DNA of 64,000 bases from Selenomonadaceae bacterium (GCA_017614505.1 JAGABT010000016.1:434001-498000); one strand, 5' to 3'. Positions 53,671 through 63,087 are shown, numbered from the stretch's first letter. A program made the numbers and translations. Notes: generated by a model from the sequence alone, not told the origin.

Positions 53671-54023
53671 CGCACGATTGAAACTGCCGCGTCGGCGTAT
53701 TTCACCGGCAACTGCGCGTTGGGCTTGTGCACCGTAACTTTGATTCTTTCGAGCCGCCGGAAACTTTTCAGCAGCGTCTCGGCAATTTCCTCCGCAACCG
53801 TCTCGATTAGATTTCGCGGCGGACCGCTGACGATTCGATCTATGTCGTAAATAACTTCCGCGTAGTCAACCGTGTCTTTAATGTCGTCGCTGAAGCCCGC
53901 CTTCACCAAATCCAAATCCATTTCCACATCGATTTTAAAGACCTGCCCGCGCCGCCGTTCGAGTTCGCCGACGCCGTGCCTGCCGAAAATTTCAATCCCA
54001 GTGATAATAACTTTGTCGCTCAT
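53658..54023 (-). CDS. folB: Dihydroneopterin aldolase
   Basis: 121 residues, normal length. Motifs GIEIFGRHGVGELERRRGQ and the strands VFKIDVEMDLDL, with TVDYAEVIYDI, and VTVHKPNAQLPVKYADAAVS near the end. Splits dihydroneopterin to hydroxymethyl-dihydropterin. Its start overlaps the folP stop by 4 bases. Confidence 0.92.
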   Translation of the reverse strand: MSDKVIITGIEIFGRHGVGELERRRGQVFKIDVEMDLDLVKAGFSDDIKDTVDYAEVIYDIDRIVSGPPRNLIETVAEEIAETLLKSFRRLERIKVTVHKPNAQLPVKYADAAVSIVRWRR

Positions 54024-54784
54024 TTCAACCCCTCCCTTACCAAAATGTCTGCCATTCGGTACATCCGCGCCGCCATTTTTACGTTGTGGACGCGCACAAT
54101 ATTAACTCCCTGCTCAATCGCCAGCACGCAAATTGCGCCGGTCGCCTCGTCGCGCTGGTCAACTTCAAAGCCCGCCGCGTAGCCAATCACGCTTTTGCGA
54201 CTGACGCCCAGCAGCAGCGGAATTTCTATGCCGTCGATTTTTTTCAGTTCGCGCAGATTTCTCAGCACCGTCAGATTTTCCTCCTGCGTCTTGCCGAAGC
54301 CAATCCCAACGTCGAAAATAATCTGCACGTCATCGCGCAGGTTGCGGCGGAAAAAATTTTTAATATCATAAACAACGTCGCTGGAAATTTTCTGGTTGTG
54401 CATAAGGACAATCGGCGCGCTGAACTTTTTCGCCACGTCGACCATTCTGCCGCTAACGTCGTTGAGAATATCCGCGCCGTAATTCAGCGCCCATTCGGCA
54501 ACTTCGGGCTTGCTGGTGTCGACGGAAACAACTGCGCCGAGATTTTTCACAGCGGGCAGAATTTTTTCAAGGCGGGCAATTTCAGTTTGAGCGTCGACGG
54601 GCGTAAAACCAGGGCGAGTGGATTCGGCGCCAATGTCGATAATGTCCGCGCCGTCACGGAGCATTTCCTCGGCGTGGCGGAGCGCGGCGTCCGTGGAATA
54701 AAAAATGCCGCCGTCCGAAAATGAATCGGGGGTGACATTCAAAATTCCCATAATCAAAGTTTTTCTGCCGAGTTCAAGTTTCAT
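54020..54784 (-). CDS. folP: Dihydropteroate synthase
   Basis: 254 residues. [33 protein letters not shown] in ILNDVSGRM and a C-terminal VRVHNVKMA. Joins pterin pyrophosphate to p-aminobenzoate; the target of sulfonamides. ATG overlaps serS stop (ATGA). Confidence 0.94.
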   Translation of the reverse strand: MKLELGRKTLIMGILNVTPDSFSDGGIFYSTDAALRHAEEMLRDGADIIDIGAESTRPGFTPVDAQTEIARLEKILPAVKNLGAVVSVDTSKPEVAEWALNYGADILNDVSGRMVDVAKKFSAPIVLMHNQKISSDVVYDIKNFFRRNLRDDVQIIFDVGIGFGKTQEENLTVLRNLRELKKIDGIEIPLLLGVSRKSVIGYAAGFEVDQRDEATGAICVLAIEQGVNIVRVHNVKMAARMYRMADILVREGLK

Positions 54785-56052
54785 TTGATAACTTCGACGC
54801 CGCCCATGTACGGCACGAGCGCGGCTGGGATTTTAACTGAGCCGTCCGCCTGCTGGAAATTTTCCAGAATCGCGGCTACGGTGCGTCCGACGGCGATACC
54901 CGAACCGTTGAGCGTATGGACAAATTCCGGCTTGGATTTGGCGTCACGGCGGAATTTTATGTTAGCGCGGCGCGCCTGATAGTCGGTGCAGTTGGAGCAG
55001 GAGGAAATTTCGCGGTACTTGTTCTGCGCGGGCATCCAGACTTCAACGTCGTAGGTTTTGGCGGAAGTGAAACTCATATCGCCGGTGCAGAGCAGAACGA
55101 CGCGGTAGGGAATTTCCAAAATTTTGAGCACGTCCTCAGCGGCGGCGACCATGCTTTCGAGTTCGTCCCAGGAAGTTTCGGGCGTGGTGAACTTAATCAG
55201 CTCAACTTTATTGAACTGGTGCTGGCGGATAAGCCCGCGCGTGTCTCGACCGGCGGAACCGGCTTCTGCGCGGAAACAGGCGGTGTAGCAGCTGAAATAT
55301 TCCGGCAGAATTTCGGCGGGGAGAATTTCGTCGCGGTGAAAATTCGTGGTAGGAACTTCGGCGGTCGGCACAAGGTACATGTCGAGCCCTTCGAGCTTGA
55401 ACATATCCTCGGCGAATTTCGGGAGCTGACCAGTGCCAATCATGCTGTCGCGGTTGACGATGTAGGGCGCGAGCATTTCGGTGTAGCCGTGCTTATTGGC
55501 GTGCAAATCCATCATGAAATTAATGCAGGCGCGCTCCAGGCGGGCGCCGAGTCCACGGTAGAAAGTGAAGCGGGCGCCGGAAACTTTGGCGGCGCGGTCG
55601 GCGTCGAGAATATTCAAGGCGCTGCCAAGTTCCCAGTGAGCTTTGGGCGTGAATTCGAAGGTGCGTGGCGTACCGACGCGGCGGATTTCGGGATTGAAAG
55701 TTTCGTCCTTACCGACTGGCACGTCGTCTTTGGGAACGTTAGGAATGTGCAGGAGAATATCGCGCAGATTTTCTTCGACTTCGCGGAGCCGGTTATCGAG
55801 CGCGGAAATTTTATCGCCGACTGCGCGCATTTCGGCGGAAATTGCGGCGGTATCTTCGCCAGCCTTTTTCATAGCGCCGATTTTTTTGGACGCGGCGTTT
55901 CGCTGATTCTTGAGCTGTTCAACTTCGTTGAGAATATCGCGGCGGGATTTTTCAAGTTCAGCAAAGTTGTCAAGGCTGAGCGGATTGTTCCGATTTTTAA
56001 GCATTGTGCGCACGGCGTCAAGGTTATCGCGCACAAATTTCATGTCGAGCAT
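54781..56052 (-). CDS. serS: Seryl-tRNA synthetase
   Basis: 423 residues. N-terminal coiled-coil arm for tRNA (about 27-100), class II motif 2 [21 protein letters not shown] and motif 3 [21 protein letters not shown] 56052 lies 8 bases after AAGGA; this ribosome site is inside the 3' end of the integrase gene, which overlaps serS by 13 bases. First gene of the folate operon. Confidence 0.95.
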   Translation of the reverse strand: MLDMKFVRDNLDAVRTMLKNRNNPLSLDNFAELEKSRRDILNEVEQLKNQRNAASKKIGAMKKAGEDTAAISAEMRAVGDKISALDNRLREVEENLRDILLHIPNVPKDDVPVGKDETFNPEIRRVGTPRTFEFTPKAHWELGSALNILDADRAAKVSGARFTFYRGLGARLERACINFMMDLHANKHGYTEMLAPYIVNRDSMIGTGQLPKFAEDMFKLEGLDMYLVPTAEVPTTNFHRDEILPAEILPEYFSCYTACFRAEAGSAGRDTRGLIRQHQFNKVELIKFTTPETSWDELESMVAAAEDVLKILEIPYRVVLLCTGDMSFTSAKTYDVEVWMPAQNKYREISSCSNCTDYQARRANIKFRRDAKSKPEFVHTLNGSGIAVGRTVAAILENFQQADGSVKIPAALVPYMGGVEVIK

Positions 56053-57107
56053 AAAATCATTCCTTCTATCTTTGTTTTTGCGGTTTTTCTGTCTATAGCG
56101 TCAACCAGCTGTTGGATAGTTTTGTGAGTGTAAACGCGGCTGGTAATATCCCGCGCGGCGTGACCGAGAATCAGCTGGCGTGTTTCCAAAGGCACTTCGG
56201 CATTAGCAAGGAGCGTCGCGCAGGTATGGCGCCCATCGTGAGGAAGGTGTTTTGTCGGCAGGGATTTTAACACCGAACTGCGTTTCCAGAAGTGATTAAC
56301 TAACCTAGCATATGTCAGAGCAGGTTTATTGTCAAGAGGCGACGCTAGAAGATATTCCGCGCTGGGGTTATACAGCTGATTGATGATTGGGAGAATTTTC
56401 TTAGCGATGGGGATTATGCGGTTTTTGCCAGCCGCAGTTTTGATACCGCCGCGCATGTATCGATTTTCTAAATCCACGTCAGATGTTTTGATTTGGGCGA
56501 GTTCTGCAGGGCGCAAGCCTGTATAGGACAGAATCAGAGCTATCACCGCACCACTATCGTCAGTATTCTGCCAGAGGGTATCGAGTTCAGTAGAATTAAA
56601 CGGGATATGAATCTGGCTTTGTTCGCTAGGAGGCATTTCAACCAATGCAGCAAAGTTGGTTGTGACAATTTCTTGGTCAATGGCGTATTTGAAAAGCTGG
56701 TTGCAGAGGACTTTCATTCGCTGTTTTGAACTAAAGCTCAGGTCGGAGCTATCGATAATTCCTTGAATGTGGCGCTTGCGAATATCAACGAAAGCCATAT
56801 TATGGAGTACCGACAAGCTTTTAAAAGCGGCGGCGTTGCAGGCTGTAACCTGTTTACCGCGTTCCTTGAGAGTTAGCCATTTCTCGTACAGTTCAGCGAA
56901 GGTAATTTCCCGCGTGGCTAAGTCAAATGGATTTTCGTTGTAGTCAGCGAGTGCCTTAATCGCTTCTTGCCGCGTTTTGTAATAGCCGAGGTATTTGCGA
57001 ATTTGCTTACCGTCTTCAGTCCAGCCGACGGTAATTCGGACTGCGTAGGGCTTGCGGCGCCTGCCGGAGAGTTTCATTATTGCGCCGTATCCATTCGGTA
57101 ACTTCAT
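56040..57107 (-). CDS. int: Tyrosine recombinase (phage-type integrase)
   Basis: 355 residues. N-terminal Arm-binding-like domain, SAM-like core-binding domain (about 65-150) and catalytic domain: Arg in [20 protein letters not shown] (H-x-x-R), [15 protein letters not shown] with a nearby Tyr nucleophile. Intact. It sits at the end of a small AT-rich element, with its stop inside the first codons of serS, which suggests that the serS 5' region is or borders the attachment site. Confidence 0.9.
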   Translation of the reverse strand: MKLPNGYGAIMKLSGRRRKPYAVRITVGWTEDGKQIRKYLGYYKTRQEAIKALADYNENPFDLATREITFAELYEKWLTLKERGKQVTACNAAAFKSLSVLHNMAFVDIRKRHIQGIIDSSDLSFSSKQRMKVLCNQLFKYAIDQEIVTTNFAALVEMPPSEQSQIHIPFNSTELDTLWQNTDDSGAVIALILSYTGLRPAELAQIKTSDVDLENRYMRGGIKTAAGKNRIIPIAKKILPIINQLYNPSAEYLLASPLDNKPALTYARLVNHFWKRSSVLKSLPTKHLPHDGRHTCATLLANAEVPLETRQLILGHAARDITSRVYTHKTIQQLVDAIDRKTAKTKIEGMILCST

Positions 57108-57133
57108 ACAGTCGTCGCCTTTCTATAAAAGTA

Positions 57134-57156
57134 CCCTCCGCGCAGGAGGGCTTTTT
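57134..57156 (-). terminator. Terminator between lipoprotein and integrase genes
   Basis: CCCTCC/GGAGGG stem with a short GC loop; TTTTTT follows on the plus strand, and ACTTTT follows on the minus strand where the lipoprotein gene is read. Direction is not certain. Confidence 0.5.
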
Positions 57157-57713
57157 TAGTTTGTGACCTTTACTTTACTGAGGTACTCATATATAGTGAA
57201 CACTTTATCGATTTGAGCTATTTCCTCAGCAGTCAATTCTCTTTCGTCCATATCACGACCGGCAATTCGGATTTTTATGTATTCGCTCATCACGCCATCT
57301 TTTAATGATTGATAAATTTCGCGGCTCATCAATCCGTTGTATTCATTTCCAGTGCTCACTTTAAATTCTGCTGTCCCGTTCGCTGATCGTATGTACAGTT
57401 TGTCGAAGTACAGACTGCGACGGCTTGTGTGGAAAATTTGCAGGTATAGTTCTGGCTCAAACTGATTATTTATTTCGACGCGCGGTACGAAAAGCAATAC
57501 GTCATTTAAATTAGCGTCAACGCGGCAAATAATGGCGTCTTTCATATCGTCGTAGTAAACAACCAGACCGCGTGACATTTCCTTCAATTTAGCCTGTGCC
57601 TCCGATGGTGTGACCTCGATAGCAATGGATTTTTTTGATACCTGCTTAGCGCTCATACAGCCGGAAATAATCATAGTGACGCTCAGAAAGAAAAACACCA
57701 GAATCTTACTCAA
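57156..57713 (-). CDS. Lipoprotein of the integrated element, unknown function
   Basis: 185 residues. Signal peptide with lipobox MIISGC (Cys about 19). The mature part is mixed alpha/beta with no recognised family. AT-rich relative to neighbours. Encoded between the repressor and the integrase, a place where lysogenic conversion or exclusion genes often lie; that role is only a guess. Confidence 0.65.
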   Translation of the reverse strand: MSKILVFFFLSVTMIISGCMSAKQVSKKSIAIEVTPSEAQAKLKEMSRGLVVYYDDMKDAIICRVDANLNDVLLFVPRVEINNQFEPELYLQIFHTSRRSLYFDKLYIRSANGTAEFKVSTGNEYNGLMSREIYQSLKDGVMSEYIKIRIAGRDMDERELTAEEIAQIDKVFTIYEYLSKVKVTN

Positions 57714-57724
57714 AATTTCGCCTC

Positions 57725-58099
57725 CTACATAGACACCGAGTGAGTGACGCGTAGAGAGTTCAGTACGCCGAGTAGCATGGTTTTTCCGTCAGCAGTCAGT
57801 GAATGAAAATCTCTCAGGAGTTTTGTATCTTCGTAGTTCAGTGTGACAGGTTTAGCGGTAATCGTCACTGGTTGTGTGCTGTCGAGGATTTTTATCAGCG
57901 AATCAACGTCATACCCAGTTGCTCTGGCGATTTTCTCAAAAGTTTGAATTGTAGGCGAGAACGGCTTTTTCGTTTTAGGGTTTATCCCTTTCTCAAGTAA
58001 ACTGACATAAGCCTTGCTGAAACCGCACTTTTCCGCTAACTCCTGCATTGACATGTTATGCTCCGCCCGATATTTCTTCAACCATTCACCGAGTTTCAT
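57725..58099 (-). CDS. XRE-family repressor of the integrated element
   Basis: 124 residues. HTH at about 3-68 (LKKYRAEHNMSMQELAEKCG, then SKAYVSLLEKG), with an insertion PKTKKPFSPT before the last helices, and a C-terminal region without a protease motif. ATG 58099 lies 8 bases after AAGAAGG; the GTG at 58108 touches it. Divergent from the small XRE gene, across an operator region, like a CI/Cro pair. Confidence 0.82.
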   Translation of the reverse strand: MKLGEWLKKYRAEHNMSMQELAEKCGFSKAYVSLLEKGINPKTKKPFSPTIQTFEKIARATGYDVDSLIKILDSTQPVTITAKPVTLNYEDTKLLRDFHSLTADGKTMLLGVLNSLRVTHSVSM

Positions 58100-58127
58100 T
58101 TGATTCACCTTCTTTCTTGCCTAATAT

Positions 58128-58191
58128 ATTTTACATTGTTGCAAAAAATATGTCAATTAATCTTGACAAAATTTCTACTGTCAATTATAAT
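58128..58191. promoter_or_regulatory. Back-to-back consensus promoters with shared operator
   Basis: Plus: TTGACA (58163-58168), 17 bases, TATAAT (58186-58191). Minus: TTGACA (58151-58156), 17 bases, TAAAAT (58128-58133). The two -35 boxes form the inverted repeat TGTCAATTAATCTTGACA, and another TGTCAA lies at 58180-58185. This is a natural binding site for the two XRE regulators. Confidence 0.75.
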
Positions 58192-58215
58192 AAACAAAAT
58201 TTTGGGGGTGAAAGC

Positions 58216-58407
58216 ATGCCTTATAAGGTGAAGGAGTTACGCGAGAAACAACGGTTGACGCAGACGGAACTTTGTAAAAGAGCGGGTATTTCGCGTCAGA
58301 CCTTGTGGGATTTAGAGAACGGTAATGAAGTCAATACAACCATCGCTACCCTGCAGAAAATAGCTGATGTTTTAAAATGCAGGGTAAGCGATTTATTTTG
58401 TCTTTAA
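58216..58407 (+). CDS. Small XRE-family (Cro-like) regulator
   Basis: 63 residues, a single HTH (LREKQRLTQTELCKRAGISR, then TLWDLENG). Start ATG 58216, 5 bases after GGGGGTG. The size and divergent location fit Cro of a temperate element. Confidence 0.85.
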   Translation: MPYKVKELREKQRLTQTELCKRAGISRQTLWDLENGNEVNTTIATLQKIADVLKCRVSDLFCL

Positions 58408-58439
58408 TGTCAAGTAAAATAAACAAAGGGGGCGGTGCA

Positions 58440-58625
58440 ATGATAATCAAGCGGCGGATACCAGATAAGACAAAGCAGACACTGAAAGAGAAAATTCGGC
58501 GCGTACTTTTCCCGAAGACGCCGGAGGACTGGAATGATGACATGGCGGTTATCTGGCGCATAAAAAAATTACCTCCAGCAAAATTATTTTTTCATTTTAC
58601 ATTGGAGGCAAAATTTTTTCAATAG
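58440..58625 (+). CDS. Small protein of the integrated element
   Basis: 61 residues, basic N-terminal half (IKRRIPDKTKQTLKEKIRRV), unknown family. AAAGGGGG lies 6 bases before ATG. The last 15 residues come from low-complexity AT-rich DNA, so the original 3' end may have been lost at the element border. Confidence 0.5.
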   Translation: MIIKRRIPDKTKQTLKEKIRRVLFPKTPEDWNDDMAVIWRIKKLPPAKLFFHFTLEAKFFQ

Positions 58626-58639
58626 CTGGCGGAAAATTT

Positions 58640-59443
58640 TCAGCTCAGACCGAGATTCATGCTGCCAGTGCGGTAGCCCTGCAAGTCCAGCGTAACATAG
58701 TCGAAGCCGTAAGCTTTGAGTCTGTCCGAAATTTCTGCGCGAATTTCCATAAGCCGGTTGAACTCTTCCGGCAGAATTTCAATGCGCGCAAGCCTGCCGT
58801 GAATCCTTACGCGGAACTGCCGGAAATTTTTTTCGCGCAGCAGATTTTCAGCGCGTTCGACCATTGAAAGTTTTTCAGCGGAAATGGTTTCGCCGTAGAC
58901 GAAGCGCGACGCCAGACACGCAAACGACGGTTTATCCCACGTCGGCAGGTTCAAATCTTTAGACAGCGCGCGAATTTCAGCCTTGTAAAGTTCAGCGCGG
59001 CGGAGCGGGCTTTTAATACCAAGTTCAGCGACAGCCTGCAAGCCAGGGCGGTAATCGCCGGTATCGTCCATGTTCGAGCCCTCGGCGACGGCAGCCAGAT
59101 TATTTTCGGCGGCGGCTTTGAGAATCTGCGCGAAAACATTTTTTTTGCAGATGTAGCAGCGGTTTTTGGGATTGGCGCTGATACCCTCGACGCTGAGAAT
59201 ATTTTCGGTGAGAACAATCTGGCGGATATTTTCGGCGCGGCAAAAATCAGCCGCCTCGCTGGTCTCGCTGGCGGGGAAAAATTCTGACGCGATAGTTACG
59301 GCAACCGCCTTTTCGCCAAGAACTTCATGCGCAATTTTCAGCAGGAAAGTTGAATCGACGCCGCCGGAGAAAGCTACAGCCACGCTCCCCAGTTCGCGCA
59401 GATAATGTTTCAAGTTCGCAAGTTTCTCGGAAGTTGTCGGCAT
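58640..59443 (-). CDS. larE: LarE-like ATP-dependent sulfur transferase (PP-loop)
   Basis: 267 residues. PP-loop AFSGGVDSTFLL, GSNMDDTGDYRPG, and KPSFACLASRF, where the Cys equals the sacrificial Cys of Lactobacillus LarE. A CYIC pair at about 96-99 could be further ligands of a cluster-type LarE. LarE makes the sulfur groups of the nickel-pincer cofactor of lactate racemase. larA, larB and larC are absent here; co-transcription with cysK suggests sulfur supply. 9 bases after cysK. Confidence 0.85.
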   Translation of the reverse strand: MPTTSEKLANLKHYLRELGSVAVAFSGGVDSTFLLKIAHEVLGEKAVAVTIASEFFPASETSEAADFCRAENIRQIVLTENILSVEGISANPKNRCYICKKNVFAQILKAAAENNLAAVAEGSNMDDTGDYRPGLQAVAELGIKSPLRRAELYKAEIRALSKDLNLPTWDKPSFACLASRFVYGETISAEKLSMVERAENLLREKNFRQFRVRIHGRLARIEILPEEFNRLMEIRAEISDRLKAYGFDYVTLDLQGYRTGSMNLGLS

Positions 59444-59452
59444 GAAGTTACC

Positions 59453-60373
59453 TCAAAACTCAATCGCCGACAAATATCTTTCGCCGGTATCCGGCAGCAG
59501 TGCGACGATAGTTTTGCCTGGATTTTTTTCAGCGAGTTTCTTAGCCGCGAAAGTCGCCGCGCCGCTGGAAATTCCTACCAGCAGCCCTTCAACGCGTGCC
59601 AGCTCCTTCGTAGTGCCAATCGCCTCTTCGTTTTTGACGCGGAAAATTTCGTCGTAGATTTTGGTATTGAGCGTATCGGGAACGAAGCCCGCGCCAATTC
59701 CCTGAATTTTATGCGCGCCAGCCTTGCCCGTGCTGAGAACCGGCGAACTGTCCGGCTCGACAGCGACAACTTTTATCGCGGGATTTTGTTCCTTGAGAAA
59801 TTCGCCAACGCCGCTGAGCGTACCGCCGGTGCCGACGCCCGCTACGAAAATATCCAGCTCGCCGTCAGTGTCGCGCCAGATTTCGGGACCAGTAGTTTTT
59901 TTATGGCAGGCGGGATTCGCGGGATTCGTGAACTGACCTGGGATAAAGCTGTTGGAAATTTCCTCCGCGAGTTCCTGCGCCTTAGCGATAGCGCCCTTCA
60001 TACCCTTAGCGCCTTCGGTAAGCACGAGTTCCGCGCCGTAAGCCTGAAGAATTTTCCGCCGCTCAATGCTCATGGTTTCTGGCATGGCGATAATAATTCT
60101 GTAGCCGCGCGCCGCCGCAACCGCCGCCAGTCCAACGCCAGTGTTACCGCTGGTCGGCTCGATAATCACGCTGTCGGGTTTGAGCCTGCCGGAACGCTCC
60201 GCCTCGTCAATCATCGCCCACGCAATGCGGTCTTTGACGCTGCCAGCCGGATTGAAATATTCCAGCTTGACGATAATTTTCGCGCTGAGATTGTTTGCGC
60301 GCTCGAAATTCTGCAGACGAAACAGCGGCGTATTGCCAATCAGCTCGTTGAAATTCTGATAAATCTTTGACAT
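59453..60373 (-). CDS. cysK: Cysteine synthase (O-acetylserine sulfhydrylase)
   Basis: 306 residues. PLP Lys in [42 protein letters not shown], and a C-terminal [10 protein letters not shown]. Makes cysteine from O-acetylserine and sulfide. GGAGG precedes ATG 60373. Upstream: promoter, attenuator-like terminator and a broken DUF2292 gene, so expression is probably controlled by sulfur or cysteine status. Confidence 0.94.
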   Translation of the reverse strand: MSKIYQNFNELIGNTPLFRLQNFERANNLSAKIIVKLEYFNPAGSVKDRIAWAMIDEAERSGRLKPDSVIIEPTSGNTGVGLAAVAAARGYRIIIAMPETMSIERRKILQAYGAELVLTEGAKGMKGAIAKAQELAEEISNSFIPGQFTNPANPACHKKTTGPEIWRDTDGELDIFVAGVGTGGTLSGVGEFLKEQNPAIKVVAVEPDSSPVLSTGKAGAHKIQGIGAGFVPDTLNTKIYDEIFRVKNEEAIGTTKELARVEGLLVGISSGAATFAAKKLAEKNPGKTIVALLPDTGERYLSAIEF

Positions 60374-60391
60374 GTTTATTCCTCCAAAAAT

Positions 60392-60569
60392 TTAAATTCC
60401 TTCGCCGTCCAAGCCGGTGAATCTATGCTGAACCGTGCGCTCGATTTGCGTCACGCGTCCTGCGCCACGAAAATTATTTCGCCGCTCAAAATCGACTGCA
60501 GCTGTTCCAGCGCGAACGCCAGCGCATCTTCGGGAATTTCTCCCTGCCGGATTTTTTCAAAGTCACCAC
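60392..60569 (-). pseudogene. Broken DUF2292 (YezD-like) gene upstream of cysK
   Basis: Three frame pieces in order make one small protein: MVTLKK, then IRQGEIPEDALAFALEQLQS and ILSGEIIFVAQDA, then VTQIERTVQHRFTGLDGEGI. The end (hydrophobic strand, QD, then QIERT) fits DUF2292 proteins, which are typically 55-60 residues and lie in sulfur operons. The first break is at a run of six A (60552-60557), where seven would keep frame; the second is a missing G after GAC near 60452. Either two real mutations or sequence errors. Confidence 0.6.
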
Positions 60570-60583
60570 CTCACGTTTAACGC

Positions 60584-60613
60584 AAAAAAACCCGCAAGCT
60601 CAAACCTGCAGGC
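60584..60613 (-). terminator. Attenuator-like terminator in the cysK leader
   Basis: On the minus strand, stem CCTGCAGGT/GCTTGCGGG (with G-T pairs) and seven T. It lies 40-70 bases after the promoter and before the DUF2292 remnant and cysK, so it may be conditional. I did not identify a T-box or known riboswitch in the short leader. Confidence 0.6.
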
Positions 60614-60618
60614 TTCCG

Positions 60619-60661
60619 TTATCGAATCACCCTTGAAAATTTGCAAATTATGTTCGATAAT
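60619..60661. promoter_or_regulatory. Inverted repeat overlapping the cysK promoter
   Basis: TTATCGAA and TTCGATAA arms, 26 bases apart, with the upstream arm overlapping the -10 box. The position suits a repressor site rather than an RNA stem, because one arm is before the transcript start. Confidence 0.4.
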
Positions 60662-60688
60662 GATAAAAAATTCAGCGCGCTTTGTCAA
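60660..60688 (-). promoter_or_regulatory. cysK-larE promoter
   Basis: TTGACA, 17 bases, TATCAT on the minus strand, starting 2 bases after the stop of the ADP-ribosylglycohydrolase gene. Confidence 0.75.
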
Positions 60689-60690
60689 GG

Positions 60691-61650
60691 CTAAACAATG
60701 GCGTCAAAAAAATTCGCGGCGATATTCCGCAGATAATCCGCCTTCTTGAGCTCAGCCAGCCACTCCGAAGGAATACCTTCCTCGCCGTAGAGTATCCCGC
60801 CAATTCCGCCAGCAACCGTCGCCGTGGTATCGGTGTCGTGCCCAAGGTTGACGGCTTTCAGCACAAGGTCGCGGTAGTTGTCCGTATTCAGGACGCACCA
60901 GACCGCCGCTTCAAGCGTGTCGACGACGTAGCCGCCGCTGTTGATTTTTTCTTCCGGCAGGTTGGCAAAATCCGGCTGGAACAGGCGCGAATAATATTTC
61001 AGCTCACTTGAAAATTTTTCGTCAACGATGTAATATTTCTCAGCGGCACTTAAAGCATTAGTCAGAGCGTCGGAAATTTTTTCACCGTCAAGCAGCTGAG
61101 CGGCGAACATGCAGTAAATCGCACAGCCAATGAGACTGCGGGCGTGGGCGTGCGTCAGCGCCGAAACGTCGTGGATAATCTTAATTTCCTTGTCGTAAAA
61201 ATTCCTGCCGTGGAGCTTGTAAAGGTAGACGGCGACGGGCATAATCCGCATGATAGAGCCGTTGCCATTGGAATTTTCGCCGTCCATTCCGCAGAAAGCC
61301 GGCGGGATTTTGTGCAGAAATCTTTCGATACCGGCGGCGGTGGTGTTTCCGCAGTCGAAGCCGGTATCGCCAGCGACAAATTCGTTTTGAACATACCAGC
61401 GTGCGAAATTGTTCAGAATGTCATAGTAGTCAATGCGCTTGAGGCGGGCGATACTTTCCATCGTGGCGATTGTCAGGCTGGTATCGTCAGACCAGGTACC
61501 GGCGGGCTGGCGCCACGTTCCAAATTCGCGCATGCTGGTGACTGGATTTTTTTTGAGCTCGGCGCGGGATTTGAACTCGACCGGCACTCCAACTGCGTCG
61601 GCGACGGCTGAACCCAAAAGTATTGACTGGACGGTTTTCAGCGAAACCAT
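60691..61650 (-). CDS. ADP-ribosylglycohydrolase family protein
   Basis: 319 residues from ATG 61650 (6 bases after GGAGG; an upstream open frame is not used). DraG-like: LGSAVADAVGVPVEF, GTWSDDTSLTI (Mg ligands), GSIMRIMP, and LGHDTDTTATVAGGIGG near the C-terminus, all metal-site motifs. It removes ADP-ribose from proteins or small molecules; the target is not known and no ADP-ribosyltransferase is nearby. Confidence 0.9.
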   Translation of the reverse strand: MVSLKTVQSILLGSAVADAVGVPVEFKSRAELKKNPVTSMREFGTWRQPAGTWSDDTSLTIATMESIARLKRIDYYDILNNFARWYVQNEFVAGDTGFDCGNTTAAGIERFLHKIPPAFCGMDGENSNGNGSIMRIMPVAVYLYKLHGRNFYDKEIKIIHDVSALTHAHARSLIGCAIYCMFAAQLLDGEKISDALTNALSAAEKYYIVDEKFSSELKYYSRLFQPDFANLPEEKINSGGYVVDTLEAAVWCVLNTDNYRDLVLKAVNLGHDTDTTATVAGGIGGILYGEEGIPSEWLAELKKADYLRNIAANFFDAIV

Positions 61651-61733
61651 AAGCATCCTCCTTGCAAATTTTCCTGCAGGAAGTATAACACCTGCCGTCG
61701 AAAATCTCAAGCGCAGAATTTTTGCCGAAAATG

Positions 61734-61762
61734 TTTACAGATTTTATTTCAAGTGGTATAAT
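61734..61762 (+). promoter_or_regulatory. Probable original rimP-nusA promoter, now upstream of tnpB
   Basis: TTTACA, 17 bases, TATAAT on the plus strand. The next native gene on this strand is rimP, about 1.5 kb away beyond the TnpB element. Confidence 0.65.
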
Positions 61763-61920
61763 TTACAAACTCAATAGGAAAATTTTTTTTTTATATGGGG
61801 TGGGCTTTTGTCCACTCCTTAATATTGTAGGGAAAATGGAGGCTTTTAGCAGTTAAAGAAAAGTTATAAAAAAATTATACTACGATATTGATTTTTAGAA
61901 AAAGATTGGCGGTGAGCAAA

Positions 61921-63087
61921 ATGATGAAATCATTTAAAGTAATGCTCGTGCCGAACAATCGCCAGCGGACGCGCCTTTTCCAATTCGCAGGGGCAGCTCG
62001 TTTTGCTTACAACTGGGCTTTGAACAGGGAACAACAAGCCTACGCGATCGGAGAAAAATTTAATAGCAGTAACGACTTACGAAAGGAGTTCACTGCTTTA
62101 AGAAATTCCGCCGAATATTCATGGCTTAAGACAATTTCAAATAACGTGACAAAGCAGGCGATAAAAGATTGCGCTGACGCTTACACGAAGTTTTTCAAAA
62201 AGCAGGCAGGGCGTCCACGGTTCAAGAGCAGGCGACACGGCAATTTTAGCTTTTATCAAGATACGGACAAAATCCGAATCACGGCGACGCACGTCAAACT
62301 TGAGGCGATAGCTGCGAGTAAACGTCGAAACAGGCAGAGGCTAAATTGGATAAGACTTGCCGAGCGCGGGCGAATACCAGTTGGTGCTAAGTACAAACAG
62401 CCACGAATCAATTTTGACGGACTGAACTGGTGGCTAAGCGTGGCGGTAGAGTTTGAGCAAGAGCAACTACCGGCTGAAGGTGAGCCGCTGGGCATTGATT
62501 TGGGGCTGAAAGAATTAGCAGTGTGCTCTGACAGCATCATTTACCCTAATATCAATCGGACTACTGAAGTCCGCAGATTAAAAAAGAAACAGCGCAGGTT
62601 GCAGCGCTCAACGTCTCGTAAATACGAGATGAATAAAAAGAAAGGAGAACGTTACGCGAAAACGTGCAACATTATAAAAAGCGAGAAGAAACTTTTAAGA
62701 CTTCATCACCGGCTGACAAATATTCGGCAGAATTACCGGCACCAAATCACGAGCGAAATTATCAGACGAAAACCAAGGCTGATAGTGCTTGAAGATTTGA
62801 ATGTGCATGGAATGATGTCAAACCGGCATTTGTCGAAAGCAGTGCAGGAGCAGGGATTTTACGAGTTCCGGCGGCAGATTGAGTACAAAGCTGAATGGGC
62901 AGGAATAACCGTTATTGTCGCTGACAGATATTATCCCAGTTCAAAAACCTGCGTTACTTGCGGACATGTGAAGAAAAATTTGCGCCTGTCGGAGCGGATT
63001 TACCGTTGCGAAAAATGCGGAAATAAGATAGACCGCGATTTGCAGGCGGCGATAAATCTTCGGCGATATGGTGAGTTAGCTGGTTGA
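61921..63087 (+). CDS. tnpB: RNA-guided endonuclease TnpB
   Basis: 388 residues. N-terminal HTH/wedge region, then RuvC motifs: Asp in GIDLGLKELA (about 192), Glu in IVLEDLNVHG (about 290), Asp in KIDRDLQAAINL (about 370); zinc ribbon CVTCG and CEKCG between the last two. All catalytic residues are present, so nuclease activity is possible. TnpB cuts DNA guided by an omega-RNA from the element's 3' end and so favours its retention. Start ATG 61921 after GGCGGTGAG; a second ATG follows directly. Confidence 0.92.
   Translation: MMKSFKVMLVPNNRQRTRLFQFAGAARFAYNWALNREQQAYAIGEKFNSSNDLRKEFTALRNSAEYSWLKTISNNVTKQAIKDCADAYTKFFKKQAGRPRFKSRRHGNFSFYQDTDKIRITATHVKLEAIAASKRRNRQRLNWIRLAERGRIPVGAKYKQPRINFDGLNWWLSVAVEFEQEQLPAEGEPLGIDLGLKELAVCSDSIIYPNINRTTEVRRLKKKQRRLQRSTSRKYEMNKKKGERYAKTCNIIKSEKKLLRLHHRLTNIRQNYRHQITSEIIRRKPRLIVLEDLNVHGMMSNRHLSKAVQEQGFYEFRRQIEYKAEWAGITVIVADRYYPSSKTCVTCGHVKKNLRLSERIYRCEKCGNKIDRDLQAAINLRRYGELAG

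Noticed and set aside
54916..56127. 403-codon frame opposite serS
   Set aside because: Antisense to an unmistakable serS; Gly/Phe/Val-rich shadow.
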